From Candidatus Poribacteria bacterium (GTDB taxonomy: Bacteria; Poribacteria; WGA-4E; WGA-3G): a stretch of DNA of 12,633 nt. Below, in pieces: positions 6,374 to 12,633 of this stretch (the stretch's first letter is position 1; the number at the start of each line of letters is the position of its first letter). The stretch lies in the NCBI GenBank assembly GCA_028818995.1, contig JAPPMR010000379.1, positions 1 through 12,633 of the forward strand, in the 5' to 3' direction. Made by a program: the position numbers and the translations under genes. The notes under the pieces are model-generated. The model did no database searches. It was not told the DNA's origin and was given only the letters and a program-made list of their open reading frames with translations.

Positions 6374-6380
6374 AGGAGGG
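6374..6380 (+). promoter_or_regulatory. Strong Shine-Dalgarno pointing to a TTG start
   Basis: AGGAGGG lies 6 bases before TTG 6387, while the in-frame ATG at 6351 lies upstream of this site and has no good ribosome binding site at proper spacing. The TTG version also gives a cleaner signal peptide. Confidence 0.65.
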
Positions 6381-6386
6381 AAAATA

Positions 6387-7997
6387 TTGAAACCGAATTT
6401 TATAGGCGTAATATTGATTGCCGCATTTTTTCTATGTTTCATCGCGGGCGGTGTGATCTCACAAGAGACAGAACAATCAACAGAAACGGAACAGTCAACA
6501 CCTGTCCACGTTGAAACACCACGACGTGTTACAATTGTTTCAGAAAAGACTTACAACGGATTCTTACAACCGCGTGCCGAAGTTAAGGTCTATGCTAATA
6601 TCTCTGGTAAAATCGTTGCACTCAACGCGCAAGTTGGACAAAAGGTAACAAAAGGGGATATGCTTGCCCAGATCAACGCGCGTGAGGCAGGCATCGCAGC
6701 AAAAAAGGCTGAAGTAACATTAAGCGTTGCCAAATCGCAACTGACAACGACGGAAGCAAACGCACAAACGCGGGTAGAAACACAACTTGTGACAGCAAAA
6801 GAAGCAGTGGCGGAAGCAGAGGCAAAACATGAGGAAACAAAATCGCTGGCAGAGATGCGGATTCGGAATAAGTTATTAGAAGCGGAATCTGCCCTTAAAG
6901 TTGCCCAATCAAACTTGGAACGGTCGAAAGTCAGTTCAGAGCAGGGACTGGAACGGGCAAAAACAGAATTCGCCAAAACGACTTCGGATTATGAAAGGGA
7001 TAAGGAACTTCATGGAAAAGAACTTATAAGCGATAGCGCGTTTGAATCATCGGATACACGTTACAAACTGGGAAAAAGCCGATATGAAGAGGCTGTCGCC
7101 TCAGCAAATCAGTTTAAAGATGGGACTGCCCAACTTGCTGTGGAAAAAGCGAAAGCAGAATTGGCAGTTGCACAGAAAATAGTTGAGAGCAAAGGCTGGG
7201 AGCGTGAAATCGCTGCTGCTGAAGCCAAAGTTACGCAAGCAAAAGCGAACCTCGTTACTGCCCAAAAACTTGTAGACGCAAAAGCATGGGAACGCGAAAT
7301 TGCAATCGCGAAATCTGCTGTCAGTGAAGCAGAAGAGCAGTTGAAACTGGCGCGGGAACAGGTGAACCAAGCGGCTATTGTTTCTCCAATTGATGGTGTG
7401 ATTACGCAGCGGTACCAGGAACTTGGGGATTATGCCAAAACCGCCGCTTCTTCTGGTCAACCTGTGTATACAGTTGTTGCTGTAGATGTTCTCAAAGCCG
7501 TTTGGACGGTGCCTGTCAGCGATATAACCCAAATTAAGAATGGGAATATGGTGCTTATTTCTACCGCATCCGGTATTCAAAACATTATAGGGACAATTGA
7601 TTTCATCAGTCCAACTGTCAAACAGGGGGAGAATACAGTCGTTGTTCATGCCACGCTACATAATTTAGCAAGCATGCAAAACGTAGAAAGCGGTTCGTCT
7701 GTTCCAGTTGACAATAGCGCATTAAAACCCGGCACATCGGTAACTATCTCTATCAAAACAGGTGAGCGGAAAAATGTCTTGTTGCTGCCGCGTCGCGCTG
7801 TACTGCAAATTCAGGGTGGTAAAGGGAATATTTTTGTCAATGAGAGCGGTGCAGCACGCCTAAAACATGTAAACGTAGGTGGCGTATACGGTAGCGAAAT
7901 AGAAATAAACTCCCGCCTCGCGCAGACAACCCAGGTGATTGTTGATAATCAACACCAGCTAAAAGATGGGACAGCAGTTTCGATTATGAAGAATTGA
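6387..7997 (+). CDS. Periplasmic adaptor (membrane fusion protein), HlyD/RND type, long coiled coil
   Basis: 536 residues from the TTG behind a strong Shine-Dalgarno. The N-terminus KPNFIGVILIAAFFLCFIAG is a signal peptide or anchor. Half of a lipoyl (biotinyl-like) domain is at residues 58-95 (GFLQPRAEVKVYANISGKIV, GQKVTKGDMLAQI), then an alanine-, lysine- and glutamate-rich coiled-coil hairpin at about 98-328, the second lipoyl half at 329-350 (AAIVSPIDGVITQRYQELGDYA), and beta-barrel and membrane-proximal parts to the end (VSDITQIKNGNMVL, LKPGTSVTISI, VLLLPRRAVLQI). Adaptors of this fold link an inner-membrane pump to an outer-membrane channel. The coiled coil, about 230 residues, is very long for an RND adaptor and nearer to HlyD or EmrA types. 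It includes a 30-residue tandem repeat. No pump or outer-membrane gene follows in the window, since the next gene is convergent. It begins 72 bases after msrA. Confidence 0.88.
   Translation: MKPNFIGVILIAAFFLCFIAGGVISQETEQSTETEQSTPVHVETPRRVTIVSEKTYNGFLQPRAEVKVYANISGKIVALNAQVGQKVTKGDMLAQINAREAGIAAKKAEVTLSVAKSQLTTTEANAQTRVETQLVTAKEAVAEAEAKHEETKSLAEMRIRNKLLEAESALKVAQSNLERSKVSSEQGLERAKTEFAKTTSDYERDKELHGKELISDSAFESSDTRYKLGKSRYEEAVASANQFKDGTAQLAVEKAKAELAVAQKIVESKGWEREIAAAEAKVTQAKANLVTAQKLVDAKAWEREIAIAKSAVSEAEEQLKLAREQVNQAAIVSPIDGVITQRYQELGDYAKTAASSGQPVYTVVAVDVLKAVWTVPVSDITQIKNGNMVLISTASGIQNIIGTIDFISPTVKQGENTVVVHATLHNLASMQNVESGSSVPVDNSALKPGTSVTISIKTGERKNVLLLPRRAVLQIQGGKGNIFVNESGAARLKHVNVGGVYGSEIEINSRLAQTTQVIVDNQHQLKDGTAVSIMKN
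7155..7334 (+). repeat. Coding tandem repeat of 2 x 90 bp in the adaptor coiled coil
   Basis: Residues 257-286 and 287-316 of the adaptor align as two 30-residue copies: AELAVAQKIVESKGWEREIA against ANLVTAQKLVDAKAWEREIA, continuing AAAEAKVTQAK against IAKSAVSEAE. The DNA copies have diverged, so this is an old duplication that lengthened the helical hairpin. Confidence 0.75.
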
Positions 7998-8042
7998 GGA
8001 ATAGATTAGGTATATCCCTTTCCTGAGTACTTTATAGTAAAA

Positions 8043-8082
8043 TCCGAAAATATGTTCATTGAGATGACCACATATTTTCGGA
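8043..8082. terminator. Inverted repeat between convergent genes, probable bidirectional terminator
   Basis: TCCGAAAATATGT (8043-8055) and ACATATTTTCGGA (8070-8082) form a perfect 13-bp stem; TCAT and ATGA inside extend it past a two-base bulge. On the minus strand the stem is followed by TTTTAC, a short U-tract. It lies 45 bases after the adaptor stop, and the last codons and stop of the minus-strand gene (8056-8058) fall inside it. Confidence 0.6.
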
Positions 8083-9636
8083 ACCAGATTCCCTAATTTT
8101 ATTATAGATGTCGGTACCCATGGTGACTAATTTTTCTCGGATTTCATCCCAATCATCTCGGTCATTTTTGCCTTTGTCAAGGACAGGGAATCTGACTTTT
8201 GCCTCCTTAGGTGAGTCCCTATATTCCCAAGTGTAATCTGATTCTGGGAACAGTTTCATTATCTGATCCCGGCGTTCTATCCTACTATCCCCTGTAAATA
8301 AGAGTTGGGTGTAGCAGTTGTGTTTGTTTAGATAAAGGAGGACACCGATATTGCAAATACTCTTCTGGATCCAACCATCATTACTAAGGGGGACGGGTTT
8401 TCCAGCAAAAAGTTCTCCAAAATCGCCATTACGGATCGGTGTCCCAAATTCGCTATCTTCACTATCTGTTCTTTGTTCCTTTCCGCCGCTGTTCAATTCT
8501 TGGGAAGATTCTCCTAATTGTTTCTGAAAATCCTTGAGGGCATCTTGGAATGCCTGCAGCATTTTCGTTTCGTCTTCAGTGAAATCGTAATCAGGATCGT
8601 CTTGTTCTTGAATTAGCTCTTCAATGCCTTGTTCAAGGGCACTAAATCCATGCTCTTCAGCGAACTGCATCGCAAGATTATATTTGTTTTGGTAGTCATG
8701 TTTTGGTGATAAGTTGTTTTCTATTAATCCCACAAGCGACATGGATCTGGTGGTTTTGTCTAAACGAAATCCTTTCTCTTCCTCACACAAAATTGTGTTT
8801 GATTCAGAGTGCTTCTTTGCTGCCAACTGCCGTAAAGAGTTGAAAGAACTAATTCCTCTTTGTGGCCACACATTGGATATAGGAGGAGAAATAACGTCTT
8901 GTTCATAATCTACTACAGGTCGAGAATCATCTATTATTTTTGGAATACGAGTATGTTGTTCATTTAACATTTGACCGATGTTTACACTTACATTTTCCAG
9001 TATTTTTTCCCAAATTTGTTCAATGGAATGTTCAAGTTGAAACGCCTGAAATTCTGTGATTTCTCGCTTCAGTTTCTCTCCTTTAAAATAAGTTTCGGAT
9101 TTATTTAACTCCTTTGTTGCAACATCTAGTAGAAGTTTTATTCCTTCCTTATTTCGCTCAATAAATCCTAATTCCTCAAAAATAGTTAGTCCTGTTTCAA
9201 TACCTACTTTTGCGATATCCAATTCGTTATTGACGTTATCCATATCCACAAAACCATCTTTTGTATCTTTTAATTTTCGCATTTCACGATACAACTTTAT
9301 TAATGCTTCTCGATCTGGAAACATTTGATCTAACTCTTCAATTGTATCTTGAAAATCTTGTGTACTATTATATATAAGATGGAGATAAGCACTGTGAACT
9401 GACGTAAAAGCAGGTTGGCATCGTTTGAAAAATTCATCAAAACCCAAAACAGGGTGGCAAAAAACAAAGTGTTCAACACAATGCTGTTCTGGTAGTTTGG
9501 AAAATGTCGCACTTGTGACAATAGCAATTAAATCGCCATTCTCCAGTTTTTCCAATAACTCTATTTCTTCGGTATCTGTTATCTGCAGGTTATGAGTTCC
9601 AATAAAGTCTGCTTTTTCAGGTAAAATTTCTTTCAA
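8056..9636 (-). CDS. RecJ C-terminal-region-like protein with unknown extension (second half of a split gene)
   Basis: 526 residues counted from a TTG. Residues about 1-215 read like the C-terminal, helicase-like region of RecJ in which the DHH nuclease domains are absent: LLEKLENGDLIAIVTSATFS (27-46), HFVFCHPVLGFDEFFKRCQP (56-75), YLHLIYN (84-90), MFPDREALIKLYREMRKL (105-122), TIFEELGFIERN (151-162) and FQLEHSIEQIWEKILENV (199-216). The remaining 310 residues are unrecognised and polar, with an acidic low-complexity part (about 340-395). Near the end NIGVLLYLNKHN and LLFTGDS (445-451) resemble the latter half of a metallo-beta-lactamase-fold protein, but no HxHxDH is present. There is no Shine-Dalgarno before the TTG, and the frame is -1 to the preceding gene with a 4-base overlap. 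The similarity seems to begin upstream of the TTG, so this is probably the second half of one broken or frameshifted gene. The stop lies in a terminator-like hairpin. Confidence 0.6.
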   Translation of the reverse strand: MKEILPEKADFIGTHNLQITDTEEIELLEKLENGDLIAIVTSATFSKLPEQHCVEHFVFCHPVLGFDEFFKRCQPAFTSVHSAYLHLIYNSTQDFQDTIEELDQMFPDREALIKLYREMRKLKDTKDGFVDMDNVNNELDIAKVGIETGLTIFEELGFIERNKEGIKLLLDVATKELNKSETYFKGEKLKREITEFQAFQLEHSIEQIWEKILENVSVNIGQMLNEQHTRIPKIIDDSRPVVDYEQDVISPPISNVWPQRGISSFNSLRQLAAKKHSESNTILCEEEKGFRLDKTTRSMSLVGLIENNLSPKHDYQNKYNLAMQFAEEHGFSALEQGIEELIQEQDDPDYDFTEDETKMLQAFQDALKDFQKQLGESSQELNSGGKEQRTDSEDSEFGTPIRNGDFGELFAGKPVPLSNDGWIQKSICNIGVLLYLNKHNCYTQLLFTGDSRIERRDQIMKLFPESDYTWEYRDSPKEAKVRFPVLDKGKNDRDDWDEIREKLVTMGTDIYNKIRESGSENMWSSQ

Positions 9637-10715
9637 TAACAGATTAATTTTACTTCATTCAGGACATAGATTATAGACGGTTGCTCGAGGTCAAGCAGGT
9701 TTGATAGGTATCTCTGTTTTTTTATGTCTCTATGGTCAAATATCCTAACAGCAGAATCGTTACCGACATACGGATGTATCCGTTTACTAATTTGGTCATC
9801 AACCGTAACAGTTCGTAAAAGATTTGATGCAGCAGTGAGACCTCTCTCCGCAGCCTTTTTCTCTGCCTGCATTGATGTGAGTTGACTTGATGCATCGGCA
9901 AGGTTTTCTTTTGATACAAGCAACTCCGCTTTCGTATCTTTTAATTTCTCTGACTCAGTTTTGAGACGCTCCTTATAGTCAGATTGCGCAGCTTCGGATA
10001 CTTCTAAACATTTATTTTTTTCAGCAAGGTTCTTTTTATATTTTGCAATTTCTGCTTTTGCTTCATTCAATTGTTTTGATGTGTCTTCAATCTTCAGGGC
10101 GTTATCAAGAAGCTGCTGTGACAACTCCTTTTTGCTTTTCTCATATTCGTGTTTCTCTGATTCTGCTTCCTTCAAACGTTCCTCTGTTTCAGAAAGTTTT
10201 TCGGTTAGTGTGGCCTCGTTTTTTGGATATTCAATCTTTTCTGCCTCTATTTCCATTATACGTTTTTCTGCTTCCGCGAGACGTTCCTTCGTATCATCAT
10301 AAAATAGATCGTCTCGTATTTTTTCTACCTCTTGCTGTTTGTCCGATCTATTAATTTTCCCAAGCAATTCTGCGATTATAAAAAGTTGTGTTCGAGTAAA
10401 TTCTGAGTCAATATCCCAAGGTGGATGTGATGCTCGATTTCGTCCCTCTACTATGATCTGTACTGCACTTCTTGCCTCATAATATTGATCTACACTGTAA
10501 AAGTGTTTATCAAAAGGGTCCCAGTAAGTTCTGAACAGATATGGAATATCTTTACACTCTATGGTATCATTTCCACATGTTTTTTCGATTATGTCTTCCG
10601 CTGTTTCCTCTGAAATTTGATTTAAACATCTAACAACGAAGGGACGCACAGCATCTAAGTATATGTCCAGTGCTTTTTGGAGTGTATCTCGGTTGGGATA
10701 TTTACTGGTGCTCAT
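9633..10715 (-). CDS. HEPN-like (Swt1-type) domain plus coiled coil; first half of a split gene
   Basis: 360 residues from ATG 10715, with GGAG 8 bases upstream. Residues about 10-130 look like a Swt1-type HEPN domain: helices around LQKALDIYLDAVRPFVVRCL, then YYEARSAVQIIVEGRNRASH with the Rx4H motif R92-H97, then FTRTQLFIIAELLGKIN. HEPN domains with Rx4-6H are usually RNases and are common in phage-defence and toxin-antitoxin proteins. Residues about 140-300 are a glutamate- and lysine-rich coiled coil. From residue 300 (LLRTVTVDDQISKRIHPYV, IFDHRDIKKQRYLSNLLDLE, PSIIYVLNE) the sequence resembles the start of the RecJ C-terminal region, which continues in the next frame. The last residues KLICY look like out-of-frame read-through. 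The gene has its own promoter behind the methyltransferase gene. Nuclease activity is inferred from the motif only. Confidence 0.65.
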   Translation of the reverse strand: MSTSKYPNRDTLQKALDIYLDAVRPFVVRCLNQISEETAEDIIEKTCGNDTIECKDIPYLFRTYWDPFDKHFYSVDQYYEARSAVQIIVEGRNRASHPPWDIDSEFTRTQLFIIAELLGKINRSDKQQEVEKIRDDLFYDDTKERLAEAEKRIMEIEAEKIEYPKNEATLTEKLSETEERLKEAESEKHEYEKSKKELSQQLLDNALKIEDTSKQLNEAKAEIAKYKKNLAEKNKCLEVSEAAQSDYKERLKTESEKLKDTKAELLVSKENLADASSQLTSMQAEKKAAERGLTAASNLLRTVTVDDQISKRIHPYVGNDSAVRIFDHRDIKKQRYLSNLLDLEQPSIIYVLNEVKLICY

Positions 10716-10742
10716 GTTTACATCTCCAAGTGGTATGATTTC

Positions 10743-10771
10743 AGTATACCGTAATGCTGAATTTCAGTCAA
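10743..10771 (-). promoter_or_regulatory. Strong sigma70-type promoter with embedded palindrome
   Basis: On the minus strand TTGACT (10771-10766) and TATACT (10748-10743) are separated by exactly 17 bases, 5 of 6 matches each. The odd palindrome CTGAA-T-TTCAG (10757-10767) overlaps the -35 box and spacer, and CACATGTG (10781-10788) lies just upstream; either could be an operator. Transcription would start near 10736, with a leader of about 20 bases before ATG 10715. Confidence 0.65.
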
Positions 10772-10800
10772 CTGTAAATACACATGTGAACTGAATCTGA

Positions 10801-11934
10801 TTACTTTCTACCTAAAACATAAACCCGAATGTGTTCCCACTTCCGTTTAGACCGATGCGTTGCAACCCGTCTTTTAAAAAGGTTTTTGCAGACAAAACCT
10901 GACTCATCAATTATCGCTTCAAGGTTCGCGATTGCTTTTGGACCGGAAGCATCCGCATAGCCTAACAGTAGCGTTCCATCAGGTTTTAAGTAGTTCGGCA
11001 CTTGTTGAAAAAAACGTCTCAATGTTTGCTGTTTTTCATCGTGGATAGCCAATTCTGCTCTGTTTCGGACACGCGCAACCACCCACGGCGCATTAAAAAT
11101 AACGATGTCGAATTGAACTGACGGAAACGGATCAAACAGATCTCCCGGTGGCATGACATGCACATTGTCTGAATTTGATAACACCCGTTGAACGTTCAAT
11201 TTTGTTGTTGCTACAGCTTCTGGAAGCAAATCAGACGCGTATATTTCCGCTTTTTTCCCTAACTCCTGCTGTGCAAGCAGTGTCAAACACCCACTACCAC
11301 AACCGATGTCTGCGACTATCGCTTTACTATCTAAGTTTTCATTCTGCACATTTTGTAGTGCCTCTTGGAAGCATTCAATTGTTTCTTGGGAACGTGGCGC
11401 GAGGACGTTTTCAGATGCAACGAGGGATGCTTCTAAGGCGTGAATAGGATATGTTTTTTCAAGCGCGTTTTGGATACGTTGAATAGTAATGACGGGCACA
11501 AGAAACGGACAGTCTTCGTTAGCATCGGGTGGTTCACCAATCAACTCCAATAAAAAAGGTAAGACGGGAGCAGGTTCAACCTGTAAAATACCCTCCTGAT
11601 TTGCCCAACACATCAGTTTAGACAGTGCTGCTTCTCTATCCTGTTTCGGATTGTTACGTTGATCGCGCGACTTACCTCTTTCTACACGGTTAGTATTTGA
11701 AGCGGATAATTCCTTTTTGTGTCGCTGGATATAGTCCATTACGGCTGTAATTTGTTCCCATTCCCCTTCAACAACAGCAACACCACCGCGCTGAATATGT
11801 GTGAAAATCCGTCCGAGATGCACCAATTCTTGATTGGAAAACAACTTGACACGTGCTCTTGCAAAGACTGCTTCCCGACATTCAGCAGGGACGTAGACTT
11901 CTCCGATAGAACTGATGGAATAGAATTTGTTCAT
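10801..11934 (-). CDS. SAM-dependent methyltransferase, small-domain (HemK/RlmG-like) class
   Basis: A 377-residue protein. The methyltransferase core is residues about 165-330: motif I VADIGCGSGCLTLL (207-220), the acidic ribose-binding residue D235 (YASDLLPEAV), and motif IV DIVIFNAPW (276-284), where NAPW replaces the NPPY or NPPF typical of N-methyltransferases acting on protein glutamine or nucleic-acid bases. FLVPVITIQRIQNALEK and ENVLAPRSQETIECF lie before motif I, recalling the N-terminal segment of release-factor and rRNA guanine methyltransferases. The first 160 residues are not recognised and hold a charged linker (85-102, KSRDQRNNPKQDRE). The C-terminus is basic (FKRRVATHRSKRKW), which would suit RNA or ribosome binding. 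The substrate is undetermined. ATG 11934 has a weak Shine-Dalgarno (GAGCG). It is cytosolic. Confidence 0.8.
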   Translation of the reverse strand: MNKFYSISSIGEVYVPAECREAVFARARVKLFSNQELVHLGRIFTHIQRGGVAVVEGEWEQITAVMDYIQRHKKELSASNTNRVERGKSRDQRNNPKQDREAALSKLMCWANQEGILQVEPAPVLPFLLELIGEPPDANEDCPFLVPVITIQRIQNALEKTYPIHALEASLVASENVLAPRSQETIECFQEALQNVQNENLDSKAIVADIGCGSGCLTLLAQQELGKKAEIYASDLLPEAVATTKLNVQRVLSNSDNVHVMPPGDLFDPFPSVQFDIVIFNAPWVVARVRNRAELAIHDEKQQTLRRFFQQVPNYLKPDGTLLLGYADASGPKAIANLEAIIDESGFVCKNLFKRRVATHRSKRKWEHIRVYVLGRK

Positions 11935-11984
11935 TTACGCTCTATAGTGTTTTATCCACTTTCAAATTGTTAGTCCCGACAATA

Positions 11985-12009
11985 ATCGGGAATCAGAGTT
12001 CCCTCCTAC
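11985..12009 (-). repeat. REP-like GTAG hairpin repeat, copy f (inverted)
   Basis: On the minus strand it begins GTAGGAGGGAAC and ends GATTCCCGAT. It has a perfect 5-bp stem GGGAA/TTCCC around CTCTGA. A further hairpin, TCCCGA/TCGGGA (11974-11991), overlaps its far end. It pairs head to head with copy e across 18 bases, the same arrangement as c and d. Confidence 0.85.
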
Positions 12010-12027
12010 AAAGAGTTGAACACATTA

Positions 12028-12052
12028 GTAGGAGCGATCTCCGAATCGCGAC
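12028..12052 (+). repeat. REP-like GTAG hairpin repeat, copy e
   Basis: Identical over 25 bases to copy d at 5595, with perfect stem GCGAT/ATCGC. It lies between the methyltransferase gene and the oxidoreductase gene. Confidence 0.9.
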
Positions 12053-12070
12053 TTTTAATCCACAATTTAG

Positions 12071-12085
12071 ACTGGACTGTCCAGT
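12071..12085 (-). terminator. 15-base palindrome behind the oxidoreductase gene
   Basis: ACTGGAC-T-GTCCAGT, three bases after the stop of the minus-strand oxidoreductase gene. As RNA it would form a 5-bp stem with a 5-base loop. No clear T-run follows (CTAAATTG), so termination is possible but weak; a dimeric protein site is the alternative. Confidence 0.35.
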
Positions 12086-12088
12086 GTA

Positions 12089-12633
12089 TTAGCGAACTGC
12101 CACAACCTTCCCAGTCTTCACCGATTCCGCTTCCTTATAGCATAGTAGGAGTGCATCTCTCGCCCCAACACCAGATAAAGCCGTGGGTTCTTCCTCCCAA
12201 TCAATGGCATCAACTGCATATTGTATCTCAGCAGTAAACGCGTCAATTGGGTCAACTTCTCCCAAATCTACCTGTTCAACGTTGCCATCTTCGGTAATGA
12301 GTGTCAGCGGCATTGCTGTAGAAGGTTCACCAGCAAGCGTAGAAAAATCGAACAATAACGTGGCTTTTTCAAGAAAAACCTCAAATCCGTGTGAAAAGGC
12401 TCTACCTTTTTGTGAGATCGCACCTGATGAACAACTCACAGTGAGTTCCTTATCGTTGTAGATATATTGTGTTGTCAAAAAGTCCAGGAAATTCCCGCCT
12501 GCCAATTTACCTTGTGAAAACACTGCATCGGGAACGCCACAGAGCAGTTGAATAAAATGTGTGTCGTGAATATGTAAGTCAATGCCAGGACCGCCACTCT
12601 TTTCAATGGCAGCGATGTCCCGCGACCAACTCG
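12089..12633 (-). CDS. Gfo/Idh/MocA-family oxidoreductase, C-terminal part (N-terminus outside window)
   Basis: An open frame of about 181 codons runs from the right edge to TAA at 12091-12089; an internal GTG at 12523 is not the start, because the frame continues through SGGPGIDLHIHDTHFIQLL and GVPDAVF further upstream. The GGPxIDLHIHDTxF motif is the hallmark of the C-terminal alpha/beta domain of Gfo/Idh/MocA dehydrogenases, where the second histidine and the aspartate lie near the substrate. The beta-sheet part (TQYIYNDKELTVSCSSGA, GFEVFLEKATLLFDF) and the closing helix (PIDAFTAEIQYAVDAI) agree. The NAD(P)-binding Rossmann domain must lie beyond the window. Family members oxidise or reduce sugars and cyclitols; the substrate is unknown. 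Confidence 0.9.
   Translation of the reverse strand, partial: SWSRDIAAIEKSGGPGIDLHIHDTHFIQLLCGVPDAVFSQGKLAGGNFLDFLTTQYIYNDKELTVSCSSGAISQKGRAFSHGFEVFLEKATLLFDFSTLAGEPSTAMPLTLITEDGNVEQVDLGEVDPIDAFTAEIQYAVDAIDWEEEPTALSGVGARDALLLCYKEAESVKTGKVVAVR

Noticed and set aside
6590..7649. Minus-strand open frames rich in Ala/Ser/Val or Phe/Cys/Asn
   Set aside because: Antisense of the coiled-coil adaptor; composition reflects the repeats of Ala and Glu codons on the other strand.
10043..10354. Two plus-strand open frames opposite the coiled coil of the HEPN gene
   Set aside because: Ser/Phe/Leu-rich antisense of Glu/Lys codons, a usual artefact of coiled-coil genes.
11935..11975. Promoter for the methyltransferase gene (TTGAAA ... 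TATAGA on the minus strand)
   Set aside because: Only 13 bases separate the boxes, too short for sigma70.

Overview
The window looks like a piece of a moderately AT-rich genome of the Candidatus Poribacteria type. This is inferred from three things: the dispersed GTAGGAG...CGCGAC repeats in the intergenic regions, the pairing of a TIM-barrel sugar isomerase with a Gfo/Idh/MocA oxidoreductase, and a RecJ-type C-terminal region of the flavour I associate with that phylum. No rRNA, tRNA, CRISPR array or transposase gene was seen, so the placement is an inference.

Left part (1-2413, all minus strand). A cluster runs leftwards: a Schlafen/AlbA_2-type ATP-binding regulator, a 67-residue unknown protein, then a HigB/Gp49-type toxin followed two bases later by a HigA-type HTH antitoxin that runs off the window. 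A 12-bp tandem repeat (988-1044) covers the stop codon of the Schlafen-type gene and gives four in-frame TAG codons in a row.

Middle part (2754-7997, plus strand). A divergent promoter region leads into a sugar phosphate isomerase/epimerase. It is followed by two overlapping reading frames that together resemble one DUF6178 protein, a repeat-rich non-coding gap, msrA (peptide methionine sulfoxide reductase) and a long coiled-coil HlyD/RND-type membrane fusion protein with a probable TTG start. An inverted repeat at 8043-8082 separates this block from the convergent minus-strand genes.

Right part (8056-12633, minus strand). Read leftwards: the C-terminal part of a Gfo/Idh/MocA oxidoreductase (cut by the window edge), a SAM-dependent methyltransferase, and, behind a strong-looking sigma70 promoter, a two-frame unit. 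Its first frame has a HEPN-like domain with an Rx4H motif (R92-H97) and a long coiled coil. Its second frame resembles the C-terminal region of RecJ, without the DHH nuclease core, followed by an unrecognised extension containing LLFTGD. The frames overlap by 4 bases, and the similarity appears to run across the junction, so a single HEPN / coiled-coil / RecJ-C-like protein of about 885 residues, broken (or programmed) at a -1 frameshift, is likely. This is the best candidate in the window for an undescribed, possibly defence-related, system.

Six copies (plus one degenerate) of a short element starting GTAG and followed by an imperfect hairpin lie in two intergenic regions. Two stem pairs co-vary between copies. 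The form and the head-to-head pairing resemble REP/BIME elements mobilised by RAYT transposases.
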